DNA of 48,250 nucleotides from Oscillibacter sp. (GTDB lineage Bacteria; Bacillota; Clostridia; Oscillospirales; Oscillospiraceae), in contig JALCRQ010000007.1 of the NCBI GenBank assembly GCA_022652655.1, forward strand, positions 1 through 48,250, written 5' to 3'. Positions 8,339-14,935 of the stretch are shown here, one piece after another. The notes under the pieces are model-generated. The model was given only the letters and a program-made list of their open reading frames with translations, had not been told where the DNA came from and ran no database searches. Position numbers and translations under genes: made by a program. Position 1 is the stretch's first letter. Every line of letters starts with the position of its first letter.

Positions 8339-8737
8339 TCAGCTCCGCCGTTCCTTCAAAAGATCCCGGATCTCCGTGAGCAGGACCTCCTCCTTGGAGG
8401 GGGCCGGCGGCGCGGGAGGCGCCGCGTCCTTTTTCGCGTGGAACCGGTTGATGGCCTTTACCATACAGAATACCACCAGTGCCATAATCAAAAAGTTCAA
8501 AACGGCCTGAATGAAATTTCCGTATGTAATCACCGCGCCGCCCGCCGTCAGGGACAGCTTGGAAAAGCTCTCCGCCTGCACAAAAATTCCCACGATGGGC
8601 ATAATGATGTCCGCCGTCAGGGAGTCGGCGATGGCCTTGAACGCGCCGCCGACAATGACGCCGACAGCCATGTCCATCACATTGCCCCGGGCGATAAACT
8701 TCTTAAATTCAGCAAAAAAGCCGGTTTCTTTTGCCAT
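8339..8737 (-). CDS. mscL: Large-conductance mechanosensitive channel
   Basis: 132-residue inner-membrane channel opening under membrane tension to release solutes on osmotic downshock. The N-terminus [20 protein letters not shown] and the first transmembrane helix [16 protein letters not shown] are signature sequences. The second helix is [19 protein letters not shown]. The charged C-terminal tail includes a proline/alanine linker ([11 protein letters not shown]). The ATG at 8737 has GGAGG eight bases upstream; an in-frame TTG at 8752 overlaps that site and is rejected. A TATAAT (8766-8771) upstream could be its -10, but no clear -35 was found. It is the first gene of the mscL - rsmG - minD-like - mgsA series. 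Confidence 0.96.
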   Translation of the reverse strand: MAKETGFFAEFKKFIARGNVMDMAVGVIVGGAFKAIADSLTADIIMPIVGIFVQAESFSKLSLTAGGAVITYGNFIQAVLNFLIMALVVFCMVKAINRFHAKKDAAPPAPPAPSKEEVLLTEIRDLLKERRS

Positions 8738-8804
8738 ATGCGATTCCTCCAAGTATAAAACAAGTATTATAATCCAAAAAGTATTTGGTTTTTCGGAGCG
8801 GCAG

Positions 8805-9045
8805 TCACTGTTCCGCCTGCAGTCGGCAGTAATTTCCGTCGTTCAGAGAGACGATGGCGGTGCCGTTCAAAAGCCCCGTCTTATAGCAGAGCTTTACCGC
8901 CCCGGCGCACCACAGCGTGTCCGGCACATCGGAGATCCCGGGTAATCCCGGACGCGGCTGACCGCCGTATCCGCTGCGGCACAAGGGATTGAGAGAAAAA
9001 ACAGCAATGGAGCCGATAAAAGCGCCGCAAAAAGACTTTCCTCAT
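8805..9045 (-). pseudogene. Frameshifted remnant of a secreted SLH protein
   Basis: The 412-bp gap between mscL and serS holds coding-like sequence in three successive frames. A start (ATG at 9045, MRKVFL, with GGGGGTG upstream) runs into another frame encoding a signal-peptide-like AALLSAPLLFFLSIPCAAA, then DTAVSRVRDY. A second shift near 8940 leads into an SLH-like segment, ISDVPDTLWCAGAVKLCYKT then GLLNGTAIVS, ending in TGA at 8805-8807. The SLH match (DV...W...AV..C...GLLNGT) is good; the pieces joined would make about 80 residues. Two frameshifts indicate a decayed fragment related to the SLH genes at 1432-4630, though sequencing error cannot be excluded. Confidence 0.55.
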
Positions 9046-9086
9046 ACCGCACCCCCTTCACGGGCTCCAGACGGGCCCAATATTTG

Positions 9087-9109
9087 GAAAATCCCGCAAA
9101 TTTCGGGAT
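9087..9109 (-). terminator. Likely terminator downstream of serS
   Basis: ATCCCG (9091-9096) pairs with CGGGAT (9104-9109) around a 7-base loop, followed on the minus strand by TTTT. It lies about 40 bp after the serS stop. The stem is short, so confidence is moderate. Confidence 0.55.
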
Positions 9110-9149
9110 GCGGCCTCGGTTTGCCGAAACCTGCCGAACCGAAGCTGAT

Positions 9150-10457
9150 TTACTTTTTATACGGTGTCAGCACGGATTTTCCACCCATATAGGGGCGGAG
9201 CACCTCGGGCACCAGGACGGTGCCGTCCGCCTGAAGGTTGTTCTCCAGGAAGGCGATCAGCATCCGGGGCGGCGCCACGCAGGTGTTGTTCAGGGTGTGG
9301 CACAGCTGCATTTTGCCGTTTTCATCCCGGTAGCGGATTTTCAGGCGCCGGGCCTGGGCGTCGCCCAGGTTGGAGCAGGAGCAGACCTCGAAGTATTTCT
9401 TCTGCCGGGGGCTCCAGGCCTCGATGTCGCAGGATTTGCACTTGAGGTCGGCCAGATCGCCGGAGCAGCACTCCAGCTGCCGCACGGGAATGTCCATGCT
9501 GCGGAACAGCTCCACGGAGTAGCGCCAGAGCTTTTCGTACCAGTCCCGGGATTCCTCGGGCCGGCAGACCACGATCATCTCCTGCTTTTCAAACTGGTGA
9601 ATACGGTAGACGCCCCGCTCCTCAATGCCGTGGGAGCCCTTTTCCTTGCGGAAGCAGGGGGAGTAGGAGGTGAGGGTCAGGGGCAGCTCTCCCGCGGGCA
9701 CCACCTGGTCAATGAACCGGCCGATCATGGAATGCTCCGACGTACCGATCAGATAGAGATCCTCGCCTTCGATTTTGTACATCATGGCGTCCATGTCCGT
9801 CTGGGACATGACGCCCTCCACCACGTTGCCGTGGATCATAAAGGGCGGAATACAGTAGGTGAAGCCCTTGTCGATCATAAAGTCCCGGCCGTAGGCCAGC
9901 ACCGCTTCGTGGAGCCGGGCAATGTCGCCCAGCAGGTAGTAAAAGCCGCTGCCGGCCACCCGCCCGGCGGCGTCCATGTCGATGCCCCGGAAGGACTCCA
10001 TGATCTCCGTGTGATAGGGAATCTCAAAATCCGGAACCCGGGGTTCCCCGAAGCGCTGCACCTCCACATTGTGGGTGTCGTCGGGGCCGATGGGGACGGA
10101 GGGGTCGATAATCTGGGGAATAAGCAGCATGCGCGAATGGAGTTCCCCGTCCAGCTCCGTCTCCTTCCTCTCCAGCTCGCTGAGCCGGGCGGCGTTGGCC
10201 GTCACCCGGGCCTTGGCCTCGTCAGCCTCCGCCTGCTTGGAGGGATCCTTCTTGGCCTGTCCCATCAGCATGCCCACCTGCTTGGAGAGGCTGTTCCGGG
10301 CGGAGCGAAGCTGATCCGCCTCCGCAATGGCGGCGCGGCGCTGCTCGTCCAGAGCCAGTACCTCGTCTACCAGGGGCAGCTTGGCGTCCTGAAACTTTTT
10401 CTTGATATTTTCCCGGACGGCGTCGGGATTTTCCCGGATAAATTTCATGTCCAGCAT
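9150..10457 (-). CDS. serS: Seryl-tRNA synthetase
   Basis: 435-residue class II synthetase charging tRNA-Ser (and tRNA-Sec where present). An N-terminal antiparallel coiled-coil arm (about residues 30-110, EALDEQRRAAIAEADQLRSA onward) contacts the tRNA long variable arm. Motif 2 is CFRKEKGSHGIEERGVYRIH followed by QFEKQEM, and the C-terminal NNTCVAPPRMLIAFLEN is typical of motif 3. The start MLDMKFIRENPDAVRENI is the family N-terminus; ATG 10457 has GAGGTG six bases upstream, and an in-frame GTG at 10466 overlaps that site. No T-box was seen upstream; the gap instead holds a parS-like site (10497-10512). Confidence 0.97.
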   Translation of the reverse strand: MLDMKFIRENPDAVRENIKKKFQDAKLPLVDEVLALDEQRRAAIAEADQLRSARNSLSKQVGMLMGQAKKDPSKQAEADEAKARVTANAARLSELERKETELDGELHSRMLLIPQIIDPSVPIGPDDTHNVEVQRFGEPRVPDFEIPYHTEIMESFRGIDMDAAGRVAGSGFYYLLGDIARLHEAVLAYGRDFMIDKGFTYCIPPFMIHGNVVEGVMSQTDMDAMMYKIEGEDLYLIGTSEHSMIGRFIDQVVPAGELPLTLTSYSPCFRKEKGSHGIEERGVYRIHQFEKQEMIVVCRPEESRDWYEKLWRYSVELFRSMDIPVRQLECCSGDLADLKCKSCDIEAWSPRQKKYFEVCSCSNLGDAQARRLKIRYRDENGKMQLCHTLNNTCVAPPRMLIAFLENNLQADGTVLVPEVLRPYMGGKSVLTPYKK

Positions 10458-10496
10458 GGTTTTCACCTCAAATGAATAGTATGGGAGATTTCGGAA

Positions 10497-10512
10497 TGTT
10501 TCATGTGAAACA
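10497..10512. other. parS-like site, one mismatch
   Basis: TGTTTCATGTGAAACA differs from the Firmicutes parS consensus TGTTTCACGTGAAACA at one central base. It sits between serS and the coiled-coil gene that follows parB, about 510 bp downstream of the parB coding end. The central change could weaken Spo0J binding, so this may be a low-affinity or degenerating site. Confidence 0.65.
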
Positions 10513-10520
10513 ATCCAAAA

Positions 10521-11048
10521 TTATTTGCTCTCAACCGCCTGGCGCAGCTGCAGATACCGCTGGGCGGGGGACGTGACGCCGCTGTCCGTCTCGGCGGGGA
10601 GCAGCTTGTCCAGACCGGCACCCTCCATGGAGGCAATGGTGGCCTTGCAGCCGCTGTAATCCGCGGTGGCGTACTGCTGTATCAGCGTGTACAGGGCTTC
10701 CAGCGCGTCGGCCCGGCCGGCGGCGGAGTCCGCGGAGGAGGTGGTGTCGGTGAGCTCCTTCTGGAGCTTTTCGTTTTCGGCTTGCAGCGCGTCCAGCTGC
10801 TCCTGGAGCTTCATATTCTTATCCTGGGCCGCCTGTACCTCCTGCAGAGCGGAGACGGAGTGCTGCAGCTTGCCGATCTCCTTGGTGTTGCTGCGCTGGT
10901 GCATGGCAAAGGAGAAAGCAATGAGAATAAAGGCCACCAGAAAGAGGATGATGATATAGACCACCACCGGCTTTTTTCCGCCGGCGGAATCCTGGGGCCC
11001 TCCGGAGGGGGTCTCCTCCGGCTCATTGCTGCGTTTTACCAGTTTCAA
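10521..11048 (-). CDS. Single-pass membrane coiled-coil protein of the par operon
   Basis: 175 residues, family not recognised. It has a polar, Gly/Pro-rich N-terminus (about 25 residues) and one transmembrane helix near residues 27-48 (VVVYIIILFLVAFILIAFSF). A long predicted coiled coil follows at about 55-105 (VQAAQDKNMKLQEQLDAL, QAENEKLQKELTD), then a globular C-terminal region (YTLIQQYATADYSGCKATIA). The TTG start at 11048 has AAAGGAA eight bases upstream and lies inside the end of parB (26-bp overlap), implying translational coupling. By topology the C-terminal coiled coil would be outside the membrane. In Clostridia this position after spo0J is often held by a different small membrane protein (DUF4446), whose motifs I do not see here. 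Function unknown. Confidence 0.8.
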   Translation of the reverse strand: MKLVKRSNEPEETPSGGPQDSAGGKKPVVVYIIILFLVAFILIAFSFAMHQRSNTKEIGKLQHSVSALQEVQAAQDKNMKLQEQLDALQAENEKLQKELTDTTSSADSAAGRADALEALYTLIQQYATADYSGCKATIASMEGAGLDKLLPAETDSGVTSPAQRYLQLRQAVESK

Positions 11049-11973
11049 TGGAATCGTTCCTTTCAGACGGGCTTAAGCTGCCCGATGATGATTGATGACT
11101 GCCCGGGAGCCTGCTTACCCGCAGAAGCGCCAGCGCGTCCAGAAGATCGTTGAGATCCTCCGTCCCGTAGTATTCCAGTTCAATTTTTCCCTTGCGCCTG
11201 CCGGAGACGATTTTCACGCCCCGGCCCAGACGGGAGGCCAGCTGCCGCTGGGCATCGGCGGCGTAGTCCACGCCGCCGGGCTCCTTTTTCGGAGCTTTTT
11301 TGGCGGCGGTCAGCCGCTTCACCAGCGCTTCGGTCTGACGCACGGACAGCCCGCCCGCTAAAACGGATTTGGCGGCGCTCTCCTGCAGGGCGGGGGAGAG
11401 GGGCAGCAGCGCCCGGGCGTGGCCGGCGGAGAGGCTTCCGCTCTCTACCGCCTCCCGAAGCGCGGGGGTCAGCGTCAGCAGCCGCAGGGCGTTGGCCACG
11501 GCGCTGCGGGACTTGCCCACCCGCCGGGCCGCCTCCTCCTGGGTCATGTGATAGGTGGTGATCAGCGTCTGATAGCCGCCGGCTTCCTCCATAGGATTGA
11601 GGTCCTCCCGCTGGAGGTTTTCAATCATGGCCAGCTCTGCGGCTCTGCGGTCGTCGGCCTCCGTGACAATTACCGGCACCTCGCCCAGACCCGCCAGGCG
11701 GGCCGCCCGCCAGCGGCGCTCCCCGGCGATGATCTGGTAATAGCCGGACTGGAGCTTGCGCACGGTGAGGGGCTGGAGGATGCCGTGCTCCCGAATGGAG
11801 TCAGCCAGCGCCTGCAGCGACTCGCCGTCAAACTGCTTGCGGGGCTGGGAGGAGCAGTTTTCAACCTGAGAAATGGGCACGGACAAAACGCCGGTGGACT
11901 CTGTTTTTAAAACGTCGTCGCCCAGCAGGGCACCCAGGCCCCGGCCCAGACCGGAGGGCTTTTTGGATGACAT
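11023..11973 (-). CDS. parB: Chromosome partitioning protein ParB/Spo0J
   Basis: 316-residue CTP-dependent DNA clamp that loads at parS and spreads to organise the origin region. The N-terminal tail SSKKPSGLGRGLGALLGDD carries the LGRGL motif that engages ParA. The CTP-binding ParB/Srx region contains SQPRKQFD, GILQPLTV, AGERRWRAARLAG and ENLQREDLNPMEEA. The helix-turn-helix is TQEEAARRVGKSRSAVANAL. The C-terminal dimerisation part includes KIELEYYGTEDLNDLLDAL. The ATG at 11973 has AAAGGAG nine bases upstream and lies 26 bp after the parA stop. Two parS-like sequences flank the operon. A second ParB-family protein, noc-like, is at 27265-28068. Confidence 0.95.
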   Translation of the reverse strand: MSSKKPSGLGRGLGALLGDDVLKTESTGVLSVPISQVENCSSQPRKQFDGESLQALADSIREHGILQPLTVRKLQSGYYQIIAGERRWRAARLAGLGEVPVIVTEADDRRAAELAMIENLQREDLNPMEEAGGYQTLITTYHMTQEEAARRVGKSRSAVANALRLLTLTPALREAVESGSLSAGHARALLPLSPALQESAAKSVLAGGLSVRQTEALVKRLTAAKKAPKKEPGGVDYAADAQRQLASRLGRGVKIVSGRRKGKIELEYYGTEDLNDLLDALALLRVSRLPGSHQSSSGSLSPSERNDSIETGKTQQ

Positions 11974-11999
11974 GGCAGAGATCTCCTTTCCGGAATCCG

Positions 12000-12755
12000 T
12001 CAACTGTTTTTCCTGAGAAACTCCCGGGCCAGCGCGCCATAGGCCTCGGCGCCCCGGGAGGTACGGTCGTATGTAAAAATTGGTTTGCCGTGGCTGGGCG
12101 CTTCACTGAGGCGCACATTCCGGGGAATGACCGTGGCGTAGACCTTGCCGGGGAAGTAGTGCTTGACCTCCTCGGCCACCTGGAGCGCCAGATTCGTCCG
12201 CCCGTCGAACATGGTCAGCAGCACGCCCTCCAGCTCCAGAGCGGGATTGAGGGAGCGGCGGACGATCCGCACGGTGTTCATAAGGTCGCTGAGCCCCTCC
12301 AGCGCGTAATACTCCCCCTGCACCGGCACCAGAATGGAATCCGCCGCGCACAGGGCGTTGAGGGTCAAAAGCTCCAGGGAGGGGGGGCAGTCGATGAAAA
12401 TAAAATCGTACTCCGGAGACAGCTGATCCAGGGCGCCCTTCAGGAGAAACTCCCGGTGCTCCATGCCGATCAGCTCGATTCCCGCGCCGGCCAGAGCCTT
12501 GTTGGAGGGGAGCACATCGCCGAATTTCGTCTGTACCACGGCGTTTTTCGCGGCGGTTTCTCCGATGAGCACGTCGTAGACGCCCAGGGAGACGGATTTG
12601 TCCACGCCCATGCCGGAGGTGGAGTTTGCCTGAGGGTCGAAATCACAGAGGAGGACGCGCTTTCCCAGCTCCCGCAGCGCCGCCGTCAGGCTGACGCAGG
12701 TCGTGGTCTTGCCGACGCCGCCCTTTTGATTGACAATCGCAACGATTTTTGCCAA
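12000..12755 (-). CDS. parA: Chromosome partitioning ATPase ParA/Soj
   Basis: 251-residue ATPase that binds nucleoid DNA as an ATP dimer and drives origin segregation with ParB. The deviant Walker A is NQKGGVGKTTTCVSLTAAL, the switch is CDFDPQANSTSGMG, and Walker B is YDFIFIDCPPSLELLTLNAL. The C-terminal RNVRLSEAPSHGKPI is highly characteristic of Soj. The start is taken as TTG 12755 (LAKIVAIVNQKGG) because Soj proteins normally begin M-A-K-I; its ribosome-binding site is weak (GCGGGTG), and the open frame upstream lacks conservation. It is followed closely by parB. The perfect parS at 12959-12974 lies about 200 bp upstream. Confidence 0.95.
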   Translation of the reverse strand: MAKIVAIVNQKGGVGKTTTCVSLTAALRELGKRVLLCDFDPQANSTSGMGVDKSVSLGVYDVLIGETAAKNAVVQTKFGDVLPSNKALAGAGIELIGMEHREFLLKGALDQLSPEYDFIFIDCPPSLELLTLNALCAADSILVPVQGEYYALEGLSDLMNTVRIVRRSLNPALELEGVLLTMFDGRTNLALQVAEEVKHYFPGKVYATVIPRNVRLSEAPSHGKPIFTYDRTSRGAEAYGALAREFLRKNS

Positions 12756-12945
12756 ACCGGCACCCGCTTTCTGAGTTTTCCGCCCCGGCGCAGGGGTTCC
12801 CGGGCCGCGGCCGCCCGGGACGGGCAAAAGCCGCCGCCGGAGCGGGGTCTGATAGTACAAAAATCATTATAACAACACGGCCCCGGACATGCAAGGAAAA
12901 ACCGCAAAAAAGGCGGACAGGCGGCAAAGCAGCGCCCAATCCGCG

Positions 12946-12981
12946 AAAAAACGGGGGATGTTTCACGTGAAACATCCCCCG
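12946..12981 (-). terminator. Intrinsic terminator of the GH13 gene, formed by parS
   Basis: A 30-bp perfect palindrome (12952-12981) with five G/C pairs at each flank can fold as a hairpin of about 13 bp around a 4-base loop. On the minus strand it is immediately followed by six T (12946-12951). It starts 5 bp after the stop codon of the GH13 gene. The centre of the stem is the parS site. Confidence 0.8.
12959..12974. other. parS centromere site, perfect consensus
   Basis: TGTTTCACGTGAAACA is an exact match to the B. subtilis-type parS consensus bound by Spo0J. It lies 204 bp upstream of the parA start, in the gap between parA and the GH13 gene, and is the core of a longer perfect palindrome. 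A perfect parS next to parAB places the window near the replication origin (inference). Confidence 0.93.
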
Positions 12982-12986
12982 AAGGG

Positions 12987-14861
12987 TCATTCGGACAGGA
13001 GAAATCCGGTTCTGGGCGGCAGCGTCAGCGCCAAAATCCCGTTTTCCGGGGCAAACGCTTCGCCGGAGAGCAGCTCCCGGGCGGAGGCGCCCGCCCAGGG
13101 AAGCTCCAGGGAGAGGGGGGCGTCCCCGGCATTGAGTGCCGCGGCGGTGCGCTCAGCGCCCTCCTCCCGGAGAAAGGCCAGACCCGGGCCGGCGGCGTAC
13201 AGCCAGCGCAGGGAGCCCCGCTGCAGGGAGGGACGGGTGTTCCGCAGCCGTGCCAGCAGCCGAAACCGCTCCCGGAGGAGGGAATCCTCCCGGCCCCAGG
13301 GGTATGTCCCCCGGTTGAGGGGGTCCTCAAAGCCCTGCATCCCGGCCTCGTCGCCGTAGAGCACGGTGGGGGAGCCGGGGAAGGCAAAGAGCAGAACGGC
13401 CCCCGCCGCCAGCAGCTGTCGGCCCCGGGTCAGCTCCGGCGCGTCCAGCCGGTACGCGGCCCGGCCGGCCCGGTCGTCGGGAACCGCCCGGGCGCCCAGC
13501 ACGGTGAGAATCCGCGGCGTGTCGTGGGTGCCCAAAAAATTCATGGCGGAGAAGAACGCGGAGCGGGGATAATGCTCCCGCAGCGTCTCCATGGCCTCGC
13601 AGAAAGCGGCGGCGTCGCCGCCCCGGAGATAGGCGATGGCCGCCGTGCGGAAGGGATAGTTCATCAGCCCGTGAACCTCCCGGCCCAGCAGGTATTTCCG
13701 CCGGAGGGTGTAGGCGATTTTGGTGGTTCCGTCCTCCCAGACTTCTCCCATCAGCAGGGAACCGGGTTTCGTCTCGTCCATGGCCCGGCGGATCCCGGCA
13801 ATAAAATTGTCGGGCAGCTCATCGGCCACGTCCAGCCGCCAGCCGTCCGCCCCCGCCCGAAGCCAGCGGCGCACCACGGAGTTTTCATCGCCGAAGATAA
13901 AGGCGCGGTAGTTCTCATTCCCCTCGTCCACCGCGGGCAGCGTGTCGATGCCCCACCAGCAGTCGTAGCGGTCGGGCCAGTGGGAAAAACGGTACCAGGG
14001 ATAAAAGCGGCTCTCCCGGCTCTGGGCCGCGCCCGGCTCCGGGAAACGGCCCCGGGCGTTAAAATACACGCTGTCTGAGCCGGTGTGGTTGAAAACGCCG
14101 TCCAGCATCACGCGCATGTTCCGGCGGTGGGCCTCGCTGCACAGGGCCCGGAAATCCGCCTCGCTGCCCAGCATGGGGTCGATTCGGAGGTAGTCAGCGG
14201 TGTTGTAGCGGTGATTGGAGACGGAGAGAAAAATGGGATTGAGATACAGGGTGGTGACGCCCAGGGCCCGGAGCTCGTCCAGCTTGGACGCAATTCCGGC
14301 CAGGGAGCCGCCGAAAAAGTCCCGGCAGCGAAAGGTCCCGTCCGGGTCGGGCTGCCAGTCCGGCTCCTCGTCCCAGCGGTCATGGACCCGGCGGCTGCCC
14401 GGCATCCCGGCGGGATCCGGCACCGCCAGACGGCAGAAGCGGTCGGGAAAAATCTGATAGGTCATCCCGGCGCCAAACCAGCCGGGCGTCTTTTCCGCGG
14501 AATCGTAAACGGTTAACTGCCAATCCTCCTCCGAGCCGCCGCTGCGGTAGCCGGAGCGGTCCAGGGTGCAGCCGGAGCCGTCGTCCCGGCTCAGCCGGAA
14601 GGAATACCAGCACAGCTCCGGCGTCTGGGGAGCGGAAAAGGACACGGCGAAGCACGTCCGGTCGCCCTCGGGCCCCCGGCAGGTCAGCGCCAGCTCCCGG
14701 CTGACGCCGGAGAACTCCATCCGGAGCGCCAGGGTGCAGCCGGTAAAGCCTTCGGAGGTCAGGGGCCGCACCCGCAGAAGAACGGCGCCGCCGCAGGGGA
14801 CGGCGCCGTAGGGGGTTTTGCAGTATTCGCAGCGGGAATCAAAGACAAACGGTTCACTCAT
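12987..14861 (-). CDS. GH13 alpha-glucan hydrolase (neopullulanase/cyclomaltodextrinase type)
   Basis: 624 residues, no signal peptide, so probably cytoplasmic. An N-terminal beta-domain of about 130 residues (CBM34-like) precedes a GH13 TIM barrel. Conserved regions are YQIFPDRFC, VMLDGVFNHTG, GWRLDVADEL (nucleophile Asp about 344), LMGEVWEDG (acid/base Glu about 373) and FLGTHDTPRI (Asp about 447); PTVLYGDEAGMQGF and a C-terminal beta-domain follow. The N-terminal domain and the HNHRYNTADYL-type barrel entry point to enzymes acting on maltooligosaccharides, cyclodextrins or pullulan. The ATG at 14861 (MSEPFVFDSRCEYC) has AAGGAA six bases upstream. It sits between parAB and the mre cluster with no other carbohydrate genes nearby. 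Substrate is inference. Confidence 0.9.
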   Translation of the reverse strand: MSEPFVFDSRCEYCKTPYGAVPCGGAVLLRVRPLTSEGFTGCTLALRMEFSGVSRELALTCRGPEGDRTCFAVSFSAPQTPELCWYSFRLSRDDGSGCTLDRSGYRSGGSEEDWQLTVYDSAEKTPGWFGAGMTYQIFPDRFCRLAVPDPAGMPGSRRVHDRWDEEPDWQPDPDGTFRCRDFFGGSLAGIASKLDELRALGVTTLYLNPIFLSVSNHRYNTADYLRIDPMLGSEADFRALCSEAHRRNMRVMLDGVFNHTGSDSVYFNARGRFPEPGAAQSRESRFYPWYRFSHWPDRYDCWWGIDTLPAVDEGNENYRAFIFGDENSVVRRWLRAGADGWRLDVADELPDNFIAGIRRAMDETKPGSLLMGEVWEDGTTKIAYTLRRKYLLGREVHGLMNYPFRTAAIAYLRGGDAAAFCEAMETLREHYPRSAFFSAMNFLGTHDTPRILTVLGARAVPDDRAGRAAYRLDAPELTRGRQLLAAGAVLLFAFPGSPTVLYGDEAGMQGFEDPLNRGTYPWGREDSLLRERFRLLARLRNTRPSLQRGSLRWLYAAGPGLAFLREEGAERTAAALNAGDAPLSLELPWAGASARELLSGEAFAPENGILALTLPPRTGFLLSE

Positions 14862-14935
14862 GGACAATTCCTTCCCCAAAGCGTGAAAGACGCGCCGCCG
14901 GACGGGTTCCGGCGGATTCAAAAAGGAGCGTCTCC

